Positions 18,163 through 26,366 of a DNA stretch of 64,000 nucleotides are shown here, piece after piece. The notes under the pieces were generated by a model. It was not told the origin of the DNA and searched no databases. It saw only the letters and a program-made list of their open reading frames with translations. Made by a program: the position numbers and the translations under genes. Every line of letters begins with the position of its first letter. The stretch's first letter is position 1. This DNA is from Thermonema lapsum (GTDB lineage Bacteria > Bacteroidota > Bacteroidia > Cytophagales > Thermonemataceae): the NCBI RefSeq assembly GCF_011761635.1, contig NZ_JAASRN010000002.1, positions 1 through 64,000 on the forward strand. Reading direction: 5' to 3'.

Positions 18163-19283
18163 GGCTTTTTAAAAAAGTTTAATGACAATTCTTTCTGCAA
18201 TTGTTTGGCTTGCAGAGCCACCTGCTCTGCTTCTTCACCAAGATAATAGAATTCCTGATAATAGAGAATGTCAAGCAAAGTATTAGGACTTTCTTCCACG
18301 TGTATGTACATGGCTTTTTCTAGGAAACTATTGAGCTGAAAATAACGCACAGCAGCAATATGATAGAGTTTTTTCAAGGGGTCGTAGGCAACTACCCAAA
18401 AATTTTCATCTTTATCAACCCCCAGATAGAAGAAAGCAAAATCGCGCACAAAGTTAAGCGACTGAAACAAAACAGATTCACCGCTCAACGGTATTTGCAG
18501 GTAGCCTAAATAAGCCAATGGGTAAGAGAAAGCGTCGTAGAATACGGCATGACGCTCCAACTGCTCACGCAACAGGTGGTGCTTTGAACGAATTGCTGCT
18601 GCCAGTGTGTGCTCTCGCATCGAAGGGTCAAAGGGCACCCAATGGCGATTCCAGTCGTAAACTTCGGCTTGCCCTAAACGCAGCTTGTAATCAAACAACG
18701 GATGGGCATCCAAAATATAGCCCGGATAATAGTATTGTATTTGATGTTGCCGTGCCCACTCTATTTCCAACAGCATAGTATATATTCCCAAGCTGTAGCG
18801 GCTATATGCCGGGTCGAAGAACCCTAAGATGCTTGCTATGGCACGCATGCCTACATCGAAGTAACTGACCGCCACAACGCGCCGTCCATCATAGACGGTT
18901 ACCTCCATGGTGTTGAAAGGACTGTACTCATGGAAACTACCTGCCATAAAAGCATCTAAAGTAGGCACCACCATGCCCTTGAAGCGCTTGATGTGCTCTT
19001 TATACATGCAGCGACGGCGCTTAGTAATACGCGCTGGGCGCACTTCGTGCCGAAAAAGGCGATGATTACGCCGCATCAGCTTGCGTAGCCGTTTGGGGTA
19101 TTCATAGTCGCGCAGGTTGTAACGTATGTTGATGGTTTCGAGCAGCTCGCCTTCTACACACAGCACATTAGAGCGTAGCATCATGCGGCTACTACGGAAC
19201 CATCCCTCCTCCAAGTAGTTGTCCAACCACAGACTATCGGCAAACTCGGGAACTTCTATGTCGAAAAATATATTTTGAATCAT
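18159..19283 (-). CDS. Arginyltransferase (ATE/Bpt) C-terminal-like protein
   Basis: The 374-residue protein resembles the GNAT-like catalytic part of arginyl-tRNA-protein transferases: LDNYLEEGWFRSSRMML, the SxxxRKxxRxN-like basic stretch (LRKLMRRNHRLF), YKEHIKRF, then YSLGIYTMLLEIEWARQH and YYYPGYIL. These enzymes move an amino acid from aminoacyl-tRNA to protein N-termini. The N-terminal cysteine cluster of ATE1/Bpt enzymes is absent: only isolated Cys residues are seen. A C-terminal extension of about 120 residues has no match I recognise. It is coupled to the downstream metallo-hydrolase. Acceptor and donor tRNA are unknown. Confidence 0.72.
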   Translation of the reverse strand: MIQNIFFDIEVPEFADSLWLDNYLEEGWFRSSRMMLRSNVLCVEGELLETINIRYNLRDYEYPKRLRKLMRRNHRLFRHEVRPARITKRRRCMYKEHIKRFKGMVVPTLDAFMAGSFHEYSPFNTMEVTVYDGRRVVAVSYFDVGMRAIASILGFFDPAYSRYSLGIYTMLLEIEWARQHQIQYYYPGYILDAHPLFDYKLRLGQAEVYDWNRHWVPFDPSMREHTLAAAIRSKHHLLREQLERHAVFYDAFSYPLAYLGYLQIPLSGESVLFQSLNFVRDFAFFYLGVDKDENFWVVAYDPLKKLYHIAAVRYFQLNSFLEKAMYIHVEESPNTLLDILYYQEFYYLGEEAEQVALQAKQLQKELSLNFFKKP

Positions 19284-19331
19284 ATTTCATTTTCAATGAA
19301 TTGCACACTGTTTTAATTACAAACGACAAGA

Positions 19332-19339
19332 CAAAGTTA
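19332..19339 (-). promoter_or_regulatory. Possible -7 box of the arginyltransferase-like operon
   Basis: The minus strand reads TAACTTTG, matching TAnnTTTG, 49 bases before the start at 19283. No convincing -33 element is seen. The divergent tRNA promoter lies next to it. Confidence 0.35.
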
Positions 19340-19358
19340 AAAATTTCATACCCATTGC

Positions 19359-19389
19359 TTGCACAGAAAATAAGCTTGTACTAAATTTG
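19359..19389 (+). promoter_or_regulatory. Promoter of tRNA-Ala(GGC)
   Basis: TTG at 19359-19361, a 20-base spacer and TAAATTTG at 19382-19389 match the Bacteroidota -33/-7 consensus. The expected start of transcription is about 7 bases later, just before the mature tRNA at 19401. The spacing and the adjacent RNA gene make this one of the two best-supported promoters in the window. Confidence 0.6.
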
Positions 19390-19400
19390 CATCAGCAAAT

Positions 19401-19477
19401 GGGGAATTAGCTCAGCTGGCTAGAGCGCTACGCTGGCAGCGTAGAGGTCACCGGTTCGAGTCCGGTATTCTCCACCA
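19401..19477 (+). tRNA. tRNA-Ala (anticodon GGC)
   Basis: The 77-base gene folds as a full cloverleaf: acceptor GGGGAAT / ATTCTCC with one G-U pair, a D arm with AGCTCAGCTGG, anticodon stem CTACG / CGTAG around loop CTGGCAG (anticodon GGC), a T arm with GGTTCGAGTCC, and an encoded CCA end. It decodes GCC and GCU alanine codons. It is transcribed alone and followed directly by a strong terminator. Confidence 0.98.
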
Positions 19478-19479
19478 AG

Positions 19480-19510
19480 GGCACCTAAAAAGGTGCCTTT
19501 TATTTTTTAT
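19480..19510 (+). terminator. Intrinsic terminator of tRNA-Ala
   Basis: GGCACC (19480-19485), a six-base TAAAAA loop and GGTGCC (19492-19497) are followed by TTTTATTTTTTAT. A six-pair GC-rich stem with a long U-run starts three bases after the tRNA CCA end. Confidence 0.9.
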
Positions 19511-19780
19511 TATCCTTGTAATGCCTGCCCTGCTTGAGCCCCCTTTCAGTCTTGGGAGCAAGGCTGTTCCAGCTGCATAATGCTTTTTTCTTTCGCGGGC
19601 TGCTCTATTTCTTTCGGTAGGGCTTGTCGAGCGCTGTGCTTGCCGTGATGGCTTTGCGCAGGCAGGTACAAAAAGCATTTTCACTGGCATTTGAATGAAG
19701 CTTCGATGCGCACACTGTCCCATGCAGTTGCTTGAAACGCCCCCTGTGCCAAAGTGCCCTTATGTTTTCCCTTATGTCTT
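19511..19780. other. Non-coding stretch between tRNA-Ala and the PIF1-like helicase
   Basis: No credible gene is seen here. An open frame on the minus strand (19448-19723) runs through the tRNA and ends in a peptide typical of spurious reads through tRNA genes. The stretch is not AT-rich, which is unusual for intergenic DNA in this genome. It contains a short direct repeat CCCTTATGT at 19757-19765 and 19769-19777. Its purpose is unclear. Confidence 0.55.
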
Positions 19781-21472
19781 TTAGCTACCCCATCGCTGTA
19801 GCATCGCTTGCAGGAATGCCCAACGCGCTTGCCAGCCGACGGGCGCTTGTGGGTTTGTCTTGAGTTCTATTGCCAAGCAAAGCATCTGCCACTGCAATAG
19901 CTTGGGCAACACCTCGCCAGCCTCTTCGCTGCTGCGGAGCTGCTGTTCAAGTGTTGCCTTCATTTCCAGCAGGCTGTCGAGTGGTGGCAAAGAGGTGCGC
20001 CATGCCTCAGCATCTTGTTGCATGCGCAAAGCAGTGGCTTGCCGTAGATTTTCTTCTTCTTTTTCTTCACAGACTTGAAACTCTTCACCTAAGGTTTGCG
20101 CTAAAAGCTGCTCTACTTCATGCCCATGCCATTGCGCCTGACGTATGAAGTCTGTAATGCGCTTATCGACACGTATGCAAGTCGGGGGTATGTCGCTTTT
20201 GAGACGCAAGCCCTCAAGCGAACGACAACGGCTCAGCGCCACATATACCTGCCCATGAGCAAAAGCACGGTGCAGCTCGGCATACACCTTTTCAAAGGTC
20301 ATGCCTTGACTTTTGTGCACGGTGATAGCCCACGCCAAGCGCAGAGGATATTGCACGAAACGTCCTACTACTTCGGTCTCCACACTTACGGGCATGCCCT
20401 TAGTTCGTTGTGTTTTGTAACGTATATTTTCCCACTCTTCACGCTCTACAACGATTTCTTTGCTTTTTTCCGGCACTTCCACTAGTATTTCATCTTCATC
20501 GATGGCACGCACAATACCCACTTCACCATTGTAGTAATCTTTGCTCCAGTTGTTTTTGGTAAACATCACTTGCGCCCCTTCTTTAAGCGATAATTCCTTT
20601 TCAACCGGATACATAGAAGGCGGAAAATCCCCTTCTACAATAGCTTCAAAGGTATGCTGCTTGCCTTTCAGGCTGTGCAGGTTGTTGCGATTGATAGCGT
20701 CGGCTTGGCGGTTGTGGGTGCAAAGCATCACATAGCCGCTGTTCGGCTCTGGGTGGAAGTGCGGGTCTATACGCGAACGCAGCAGGGCTTTATCATCGGG
20801 CGTGAGTGCATTTTCACGCAGGCGGTTCAGCAAATCCAAAAAGCGCTGGTCTTCCTGCCTATAGACCTTCTGCAGTTCTATGCAAATGGGGCGGTAGTTT
20901 TCACGAAAAACACGCGCTTGGAAAAAGTAGAAATTGGGCTCATAATAAGACTCTAACAGTTTGCTTTCTTCTTCACGCACCACTGGTGGTAACTGATAGA
21001 GGTCGCCAATCCACAAAACAGGCAACCCTCCGAAAGGCATCAGGGGCATTGCGCGCGCGGCACGCAAAATGCGGTCCATCACATCGACCAAGTCGCAACG
21101 CAGCATAGACACTTCGTCGATAACGAGCAGTTCGAGGCTTCGCAACAACTGCACAAATTCTTCTTGCATGCGAAAGGTCTCTTCTACTTTGGAAAAAGAA
21201 AGGCGTGGGTCGTCGGGCAAAAAAAGCTCTTTGTAGTCTATTCTGAAAAACGAATGGATGGTTTGTCCACCTGCCCGCACGGCAGCAATGCCCGTAGGTG
21301 CCAGCACCACCATTTTTTTGGACAAGTGCTCACGCAGGTAATGCAAAAAAGTGGTTTTGCCAGTGCCTGCTTTGCCGGTCAAAAACAAGGACTGCGTGGT
21401 GTGTTTTAGTAGGTCGAAAGCCAAACGAAACTCCTTGTTCTTGTCAATAGCTGGTAATGGTACCGATGCCAT
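19781..21472 (-). CDS. PIF1/RecD-like superfamily 1 DNA helicase
   Basis: The 563-residue protein shows motif I GKAGTGKTTFLH (about 32-43), motif Ia VLAPTGIAAVRAGGQTIHSFF, motif II VIDEVSM, motif III GDLYQLPPV, and C-terminal motifs V-VI ITVHKSQGMTFEKVY and YVALSRCRSLEGL. This is the PIF1 arrangement. Such helicases unwind DNA 5' to 3' and resolve G-quadruplexes, forks or DNA-RNA hybrids. After the motor a tail of about 100 residues is rich in Glu/Gln. It ends six bases before the omega-amidase gene's 3' end (21479) in the same direction, so the two may be co-transcribed. Confidence 0.88.
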   Translation of the reverse strand: MASVPLPAIDKNKEFRLAFDLLKHTTQSLFLTGKAGTGKTTFLHYLREHLSKKMVVLAPTGIAAVRAGGQTIHSFFRIDYKELFLPDDPRLSFSKVEETFRMQEEFVQLLRSLELLVIDEVSMLRCDLVDVMDRILRAARAMPLMPFGGLPVLWIGDLYQLPPVVREEESKLLESYYEPNFYFFQARVFRENYRPICIELQKVYRQEDQRFLDLLNRLRENALTPDDKALLRSRIDPHFHPEPNSGYVMLCTHNRQADAINRNNLHSLKGKQHTFEAIVEGDFPPSMYPVEKELSLKEGAQVMFTKNNWSKDYYNGEVGIVRAIDEDEILVEVPEKSKEIVVEREEWENIRYKTQRTKGMPVSVETEVVGRFVQYPLRLAWAITVHKSQGMTFEKVYAELHRAFAHGQVYVALSRCRSLEGLRLKSDIPPTCIRVDKRITDFIRQAQWHGHEVEQLLAQTLGEEFQVCEEKEEENLRQATALRMQQDAEAWRTSLPPLDSLLEMKATLEQQLRSSEEAGEVLPKLLQWQMLCLAIELKTNPQAPVGWQARWAFLQAMLQRWGS

Positions 21473-21478
21473 AAGCTC

Positions 21479-22279
21479 TTAGGGTTTGCTTTGCGCCACA
21501 CTGTCCACAATCAGATAGTCGTCGGAATCAAGGTGTACGGGAAACTTTTGCCGGAAGTCATCGAGTGCAGCCTTTGTGAGGGTTACACGAAGGATGCTTT
21601 CTTCTTCGCCGGCTTGTGCCAGCACTTGCCCCTTGAAATCATACACTGCCGAATGTCCGGGATAAAAAACTCCGTTGGGGTCTATGCCGCTGCGATTCAC
21701 CCCTGCCACATAAGCGGCATTCTCTATGGCTCTTGCTGCCAGCAAGGTATTCCAAGCGCCAATGCGCGGTTGGGGCCAGTTGGCAACATATATGGCAAGG
21801 TCATACATAGCATTCCGATTGTAAGACCACACCGGGAAACGTAAATCATAGCAGATGAAAGGTGCAATGCGCCAGCCTTTCAGGTTGAATATAGGCAGGA
21901 AGCTGCCCGGCGTATATACCTCGTGCTCGCCTGCCATACGAAACAAGTGACGTTTGTCGTAATGCAGTACTTCCCCATCGGGCGTAGCCCACAACAAGCG
22001 GTTATAGTACCGTTTTTGTTCTTTGACGATGATGCTTCCGGCAATGACGGCACCAGTATGGGCAGCCATCAAGCGCATCCAGCGGCAGGTATGGAAATTC
22101 ATAGGCTCGGCATAGGTAGGCGCTTCCATGGTGAATCCTGTGGTAAACATCTCGGGAAGCAACACCACATCGGCGCCTTCGACTTGCCGCAGTTGCTCTT
22201 CTATATGCGCCCGGTTGGCATCGGGGCTGTGCCAGTGCAAGTTCAACTGCAGCAAAGTTAGGTGCAGGGTATCAGACAT
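21479..22279 (-). CDS. Carbon-nitrogen hydrolase, YafV-type omega-amidase
   Basis: With the ATG at 22279 the protein has 266 residues, the usual length for this family. The catalytic triad is visible: Glu in LLPEMFTTGF, Lys in HYDKRHLF, and Cys in FICYDLRFP. Omega-amidases deaminate alpha-ketoglutaramate and related amides in glutamine and methionine salvage. An ATG at 22435 would add 52 residues of basic, then hydrophobic sequence that overlaps hairpins after purK and matches nothing in the family, so it is rejected. Confidence 0.9.
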   Translation of the reverse strand: MSDTLHLTLLQLNLHWHSPDANRAHIEEQLRQVEGADVVLLPEMFTTGFTMEAPTYAEPMNFHTCRWMRLMAAHTGAVIAGSIIVKEQKRYYNRLLWATPDGEVLHYDKRHLFRMAGEHEVYTPGSFLPIFNLKGWRIAPFICYDLRFPVWSYNRNAMYDLAIYVANWPQPRIGAWNTLLAARAIENAAYVAGVNRSGIDPNGVFYPGHSAVYDFKGQVLAQAGEEESILRVTLTKAALDDFRQKFPVHLDSDDYLIVDSVAQSKP

Positions 22280-22399
22280 AGTTTTTTTGCTTTCGGAAAA
22301 AAGAAAGGTAAGCAATTCCGGAAAAAGAAGAAAGCCAAGAAGCAAATAAATGCCCCTTTGCAGGGTGTTTATTCTGTGTATTTTTCTTTTTCGACGCAA

Positions 22400-22433
22400 G
22401 GTCGCACGAGCGACCGCCCCGGCGTTTAACGCC
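22400..22433. other. Two adjacent inverted repeats after purK
   Basis: GGTCGC-acga-GCGACC (22400-22415) and GGCGTTTAACGCC (22421-22433) sit 8-40 bases beyond the purK stop. Neither is followed by a T-run on either strand, so they are not clear intrinsic terminators. They could be a processing or Rho-linked 3' structure, or a short repeat element. Confidence 0.4.
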
Positions 22434-22440
22434 ATTTACT

Positions 22441-23583
22441 CTAAGCTGGCGCCGAATCAGCCGGGCGGCTTTCTACCTTCAACACTTCTTTGATGTAGCG
22501 AATGCTGGCTTTCAAACTCTGCAGATTGTCATCTATGATGGTAACATGCCCCATCTTACGTCCGGGCTTGGTTTCAGCCTTACCATAGAGATGAACATAC
22601 ACCCCTTTGCGAGCAAGCGCACGTTTAAGCCCTCGATAATAGACAGCCCCCTGGTGCCCTGCTTCGCCCAGCAAGTTTACCATAGCCGCCGGACAACGGC
22701 TGTCGGGACACCCCAAGGGCATGCCCGTGATGGCACGCAAATGCTGCTCGTATTGCGACGTATAGTTGGCTTCAATGGTATGATGCCCGCTGTTGTGAGG
22801 GCGTGGTGCTACTTCATTGACCCAAAGACTACCGTCACGGTTCAAGAACATCTCTACAGCCAAGATGCCCACCATCTGGAATGCCTCTATAAGACGGCAG
22901 GCAATGGCTTGGGCTTCGGCAGCTTGGGCATTAGTGATTTGTGCTGGCGACAGCAAATAATCCACCAAGTTAAGTTGCGGGTCGAAGACCATCTCTACTG
23001 GCGGAAATGCCCGCACTTCACCCGCTTCATTGCGTGCCACAATCACCGATATTTCTTTTTCGATATCGGCAGCTTTTTCAAGCAAAGAGGGGGCTTCAAA
23101 AGCATGTACGAAGTCTTTGGCAGTACGCATGAGCAGGACGCCGCGCCCGTCATACCCTCCTTTGCCCACCTTCATAAATGCCGGCAGAAAGCCCTCGTGC
23201 TTGTAGAGCTCTTGGGGGTAGTCAATCAACACAAAGGGGGCAGTAGGTATTTGGTGCTCTTCAAAGAATTGCTTTTGGCGCCGCTTGTCCTGAATGGTTT
23301 CAATCACTTCGGGCTGTGGATACACTTTTACGCCTTCGGCTTGCAGGCGTTTAAGCGCCGCTACATTTACGTTTTCTATTTCGATGGTGAGCACCTCCAC
23401 CTGCTTACCGAAAGCATAGACGGCAGCTTCGTCCTGCAGGTTGCCCGTTTTGAAATATGGCGTAGCTGCCGCACAGGGTGCCTGCGGGTCGGGGTCAAGT
23501 ACATGCAGTTCCACCGGGTAGTTGAAGGCTGCCTGCAGCAGCATGCGTCCGAGTTGTCCGCCACCTAAGATACCTATTTTCAT
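22441..23583 (-). CDS. purK: 5-(carboxyamino)imidazole ribonucleotide synthase
   Basis: The 380-residue ATP-grasp protein begins KIGILGGGQLGRML, then has LTIEIENVN, the ATP-binding GGYDGRGV loop, EKEISVIVARN, and NEVAPRPHNSGHHTIEA near residue 265. PurK carboxylates aminoimidazole ribonucleotide with ATP and bicarbonate in purine synthesis. The partner purE is not adjacent. It is preceded by a 334-base gap and probably has its own promoter. Confidence 0.97.
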   Translation of the reverse strand: MKIGILGGGQLGRMLLQAAFNYPVELHVLDPDPQAPCAAATPYFKTGNLQDEAAVYAFGKQVEVLTIEIENVNVAALKRLQAEGVKVYPQPEVIETIQDKRRQKQFFEEHQIPTAPFVLIDYPQELYKHEGFLPAFMKVGKGGYDGRGVLLMRTAKDFVHAFEAPSLLEKAADIEKEISVIVARNEAGEVRAFPPVEMVFDPQLNLVDYLLSPAQITNAQAAEAQAIACRLIEAFQMVGILAVEMFLNRDGSLWVNEVAPRPHNSGHHTIEANYTSQYEQHLRAITGMPLGCPDSRCPAAMVNLLGEAGHQGAVYYRGLKRALARKGVYVHLYGKAETKPGRKMGHVTIIDDNLQSLKASIRYIKEVLKVESRPADSAPA

Positions 23584-23917
23584 GATTGCAGTGCCTAAAT
23601 TTCTTATGGTTAAAAAAAGAGAGTGCTACTCAAAGCTAAATGGTGTGTCGAAATCATGTCGATACCTACGGCTGTCATTATCTTACGAAATGTAAGTGTA
23701 TTTTGTCATTTGAATCCAAGGCAAGTTGTTATGACAAACCGAGCTTAAGCGTGGTGAGAAATATAAACTTCATTGTGCCAAGCGTTAAGAAACAAAATAG
23801 GTCTCTTTTGCGCGGGGAATAAGAAGAAAGGCGCGAATGAATAAAGCTTCCTCTGCTTTTCAGTTTGCCCTTCTAAAAAAAGAAAGCGCCTTAGGGCGCT
23901 TTCTACATGCTAATATA
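23584..23917. other. Intergenic region upstream of purK
   Basis: The 334 bases are AT-rich with no credible gene. Near purK the minus strand reads TAGCTTTG (23631-23638), a TAnnTTTG match about 48 bases before the start, probably its -7 box; no -33 match is seen. Far from purK lies the terminator of the gene at 23918. The middle shows no riboswitch or operator pattern I can name. Confidence 0.5.
23875..23904 (-). terminator. Strong intrinsic terminator of the yajC-coupled gene
   Basis: On the minus strand a perfect 10-bp stem AGAAAGCGCC / GGCGCTTTCT with loop CTAA is followed by TTTTTTAG, about 14 bases after the stop at 23918. It ends the transcript containing yajC and the 162-residue gene. 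Confidence 0.92.
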
Positions 23918-24406
23918 CTAAGCCTTCGTCTTGACAAAATAACGCTTAAGCCACGTTTCGGCTGCGGGCACACACCCCCACGCTGCCTTGACCGCTGCCT
24001 CGTGGCGATATACCGGGCTTTCGGCAGTGAGGCGCCCTGCGGCAATGGCTTCTTTGAGAGCAGACAGAGGCAATGACTCGATGCTGCCAGCGTTGCGAAA
24101 ATAGACCTGCCCACGCTCGAGGAAAGCCAAGCCATGGCGCTGCGCCAATTGGCGTATAAAACCTACCTGTGCATCGATAGAACAACCCGAAGGAGGCTCA
24201 TGATTGGGGTCAACGGCAACAAGCAAGAAATAATCATCCACCACGACGGCTGCCGCGCGCAGCGGCTTGCCATGGGCACGCCATCCCTGCAAGAATGCTT
24301 CCACCTCCTCGAGGATGGTTTGCTGCTCTTGCCCACTAAGGCGACGCCCCGCTGGATATACCCAAAGGTGGGCATCGTCAGGCATATGTTGCCATGAAGT
24401 CGTCAT
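23918..24406 (-). CDS. Conserved hypothetical protein coupled to yajC
   Basis: The 162-residue soluble protein has no Walker motifs, signal peptide or TM helix. It carries LWVYPAGRRLSGQE near the start, VVVDDYFLLVAVD in the middle and FLERGQVYFRN later. Short proteins of this kind in Bacteroidota are often labelled ABC transporter ATPase, which the sequence does not support. Its start overlaps the yajC stop by four bases, so it is translated with yajC, and a strong terminator follows it. Function unknown. Confidence 0.75.
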   Translation of the reverse strand: MTTSWQHMPDDAHLWVYPAGRRLSGQEQQTILEEVEAFLQGWRAHGKPLRAAAVVVDDYFLLVAVDPNHEPPSGCSIDAQVGFIRQLAQRHGLAFLERGQVYFRNAGSIESLPLSALKEAIAAGRLTAESPVYRHEAAVKAAWGCVPAAETWLKRYFVKTKA

Positions 24407-24762
24407 ACGGTCGTTTTCTCTTCTTCTTGCGCTTGTTTCAATGCCTTGGTGCTTTCTACGGCAATAGCCGTCTTTTCAAAGACCACCTTAGTGCCTTTGC
24501 CATCGATATCGAGGGTTACGGTAGCATCGCCCACTTCTGCTATTTTACCATGGATGCCGCCTATGGTAACTACCTTCATGCCTTTCTTTAAGCTTGCCAA
24601 AAAGTTCTTTTGTTCTTTGGCACGCTTTTGCTGCGGGCGAATCATGAAAAAATAGAAAACGAGGAAAATAACCCCGAAGAAAATAAGATTAAACATCACA
24701 CCACCACCTTGCGAGGGGGCAGCTTTTTGCTGAAGTAATACGAAAAGAATGCTTTGTAACAT
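24403..24762 (-). CDS. yajC: Preprotein translocase subunit YajC
   Basis: The 119-residue protein has a single hydrophobic helix (about 22-40) followed by IRPQQKRAKEQ and the small beta domain GMKVVTIGGIHGKIAEV, the standard YajC pattern. YajC associates with SecDF at the inner membrane and aids export. A TTG-free ATG start at 24762 gives the usual length. It is followed, with a 4-base overlap, by the 162-residue conserved gene and preceded by a DUF1573 lipoprotein gene. Confidence 0.95.
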   Translation of the reverse strand: MLQSILFVLLQQKAAPSQGGGVMFNLIFFGVIFLVFYFFMIRPQQKRAKEQKNFLASLKKGMKVVTIGGIHGKIAEVGDATVTLDIDGKGTKVVFEKTAIAVESTKALKQAQEEEKTTV

Positions 24763-24786
24763 GGTTTTATTGCTTTTTTTTGAAAA

Positions 24787-25284
24787 TTACTTTTTACGAG
24801 GTCCTTGAACATCGATGACTGTGTTTCCGGTACCCTCTACAAAAGTTTTGATGGTTACTTGCGATATTTCGGGCTTGGTGTTGGCAGTAATGGTTACTTG
24901 CTTGGTTTGCTGCCCTACTTTGCCCTTACTGTTGAACTGTACTACAATTTCGCCATTACCTCCGGGGGGTATGGGTTCTTTGGTCCAAGTGGGCACGGTA
25001 CAGCCACAAGGCGCCGTAGCGTTTTGTATGACCAATGGCGCATTGCCTGTGTTTTTGAATTTAAATACGTGCTCCACCACATCACCTTCTTTGATAGTGC
25101 CGAAATCATATTCTGTTTCTTCGAAGGTGATGACAGGCAAGGCTTCTTGGCTGTCGCCTGTATCGTTTGCAGCCGATGTTTCCTGCTTCGTGTCTTGTTG
25201 CGCAGCTTCCTTTTCTCCGGAAGAAGCTTCGTTGCAAGCCCACAAGCCTGCAAGCAAGCACAACAATAAGCTTAGTTTTTTCAT
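24787..25284 (-). CDS. DUF1573 lipoprotein
   Basis: Starting at the ATG at 25284 gives 165 residues with a lipoprotein signal (KKLSLLLCLLAGLWAC, lipidated Cys near residue 17), an acidic low-complexity linker, then the DUF1573 immunoglobulin-like domain with EYDFGTIKEGDVVEHVFKF and NATAPCGCTVPTWTKEP. DUF1573 domains are common in exported Bacteroidota proteins, of unknown role. The longer frame from 25317 would overlap the isocitrate dehydrogenase gene and hide the signal peptide. It lies 25 bases upstream of yajC. Confidence 0.88.
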   Translation of the reverse strand: MKKLSLLLCLLAGLWACNEASSGEKEAAQQDTKQETSAANDTGDSQEALPVITFEETEYDFGTIKEGDVVEHVFKFKNTGNAPLVIQNATAPCGCTVPTWTKEPIPPGGNGEIVVQFNSKGKVGQQTKQVTITANTKPEISQVTIKTFVEGTGNTVIDVQGPRKK

Positions 25285-25306
25285 AGTACTGTTTTGATTT
25301 GTTGTT

Positions 25307-26320
25307 TTACTTCTCAATTAACTCCATTTGCTTTATAACGTTCCGAGCAAACTCCATAGTACTTGCTTTGCCGCCCAAGTCAGCAGTGCACAGTTCTTTC
25401 TTTGCCAGAGTGCGGTCAATGGCAGCGCTTAGAGTCTTTGCCAATGACTCTTCGCCTATGTGTTCAAGCATCATGACCGACGAACGCAGAATGGCAGTGG
25501 GGTTGGCAATACCCTTGCCCGCAATATCGGGGGCAGTGCCATGTACGGCTTCAAAAATAGCGATATCGTCGCCTATGTTGGCACCCGCTACGACACCCAA
25601 ACCGCCAACCAATCCGGCGCACAGGTCAGAGAGTATGTCGCCAAAGAGGTTAGAAGTAACTATGACATCGAACTGCTCGGGGCGCAGCACCAGCTGCATC
25701 GCCATATTGTCTATGATTTTATCGTTCCACTCAATGCCCGGGTACTCTTTGCTGATGGTCTCGGCTGCTTGAAGCATCAAGGCGCCCGATTGCTTCAATA
25801 TGTTTGCTTTATGCACTACGGTTACCAATTTGCGCCCGCGCTGCTTGGCATACTCGAAAGCAGCACGCACGATGCGCATACATCCTTTTTTGGTGATGCG
25901 GCTCACCGAATCAGCTATTTCAAGGCGCTCATCGTAATAGTTCAGACCTGCATACAGCCCTTCGGTGTTTTCTCGAAAGATGACCAAGTCCACATTGTCG
26001 AACTTGCTGTTCAAGCCGGGGGTGCTTTTGCAAGGGCGCACATTGGCGTACAGGTCAAACATCTGACGCAAGGTTACGTTGATGCTGCGAAAGCCTTTGC
26101 CTACGGGCGTGGTGATGGGTCCTTTCAGTGCCACTTTGTTGCGCTGAATAGATGCGAGCAAAGCTGAGGGTATCAATTCGCTAGTTTCTTTGAGGGCAGT
26201 TTCACCGGCAGGATACTCTTCCCACTTGACAGGTGCACCCATTTCATTAAAAACAAACTTCACCGCTTCAATGATTTCAGGACCGATGCCGTCGCCGGGT
26301 ATTAAAGTGATGGTTTTCAT
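25307..26320 (-). CDS. Isocitrate dehydrogenase (NAD-type)
   Basis: The 337-residue beta-decarboxylating dehydrogenase begins ITLIPGDGIGPEI. The substrate loop SINVTLRQMFDLYANVRP carries the Ser and Asn that distinguish isocitrate dehydrogenases from isopropylmalate dehydrogenases. VIFRENTEGLYAG, VTSNLFGDILSD and EAVHGTAPDIAGKGIANPTA provide metal and cofactor sites. The last motif is the NAD-type rather than the NADP-type of E. coli Icd. It makes 2-oxoglutarate for the TCA cycle, the substrate of the sucA product encoded at the end of the window. Confidence 0.92.
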   Translation of the reverse strand: MKTITLIPGDGIGPEIIEAVKFVFNEMGAPVKWEEYPAGETALKETSELIPSALLASIQRNKVALKGPITTPVGKGFRSINVTLRQMFDLYANVRPCKSTPGLNSKFDNVDLVIFRENTEGLYAGLNYYDERLEIADSVSRITKKGCMRIVRAAFEYAKQRGRKLVTVVHKANILKQSGALMLQAAETISKEYPGIEWNDKIIDNMAMQLVLRPEQFDVIVTSNLFGDILSDLCAGLVGGLGVVAGANIGDDIAIFEAVHGTAPDIAGKGIANPTAILRSSVMMLEHIGEESLAKTLSAAIDRTLAKKELCTADLGGKASTMEFARNVIKQMELIEK

Positions 26321-26366
26321 AGGACAGGTTTTTAATACAGAAGGGACAGGGGAAAAAAGCTGAATA

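Noticed and set aside
19448-19723. 91-residue open frame on the minus strand after the PIF1-like gene
   Set aside because: It reads through the tRNA-Ala in antisense and ends in a peptide typical of spurious tRNA-derived frames; the tRNA cloverleaf is perfect.
22546-23568. 340-residue plus-strand frame
   Set aside because: It is an antisense shadow of purK, whose motifs are complete on the minus strand.
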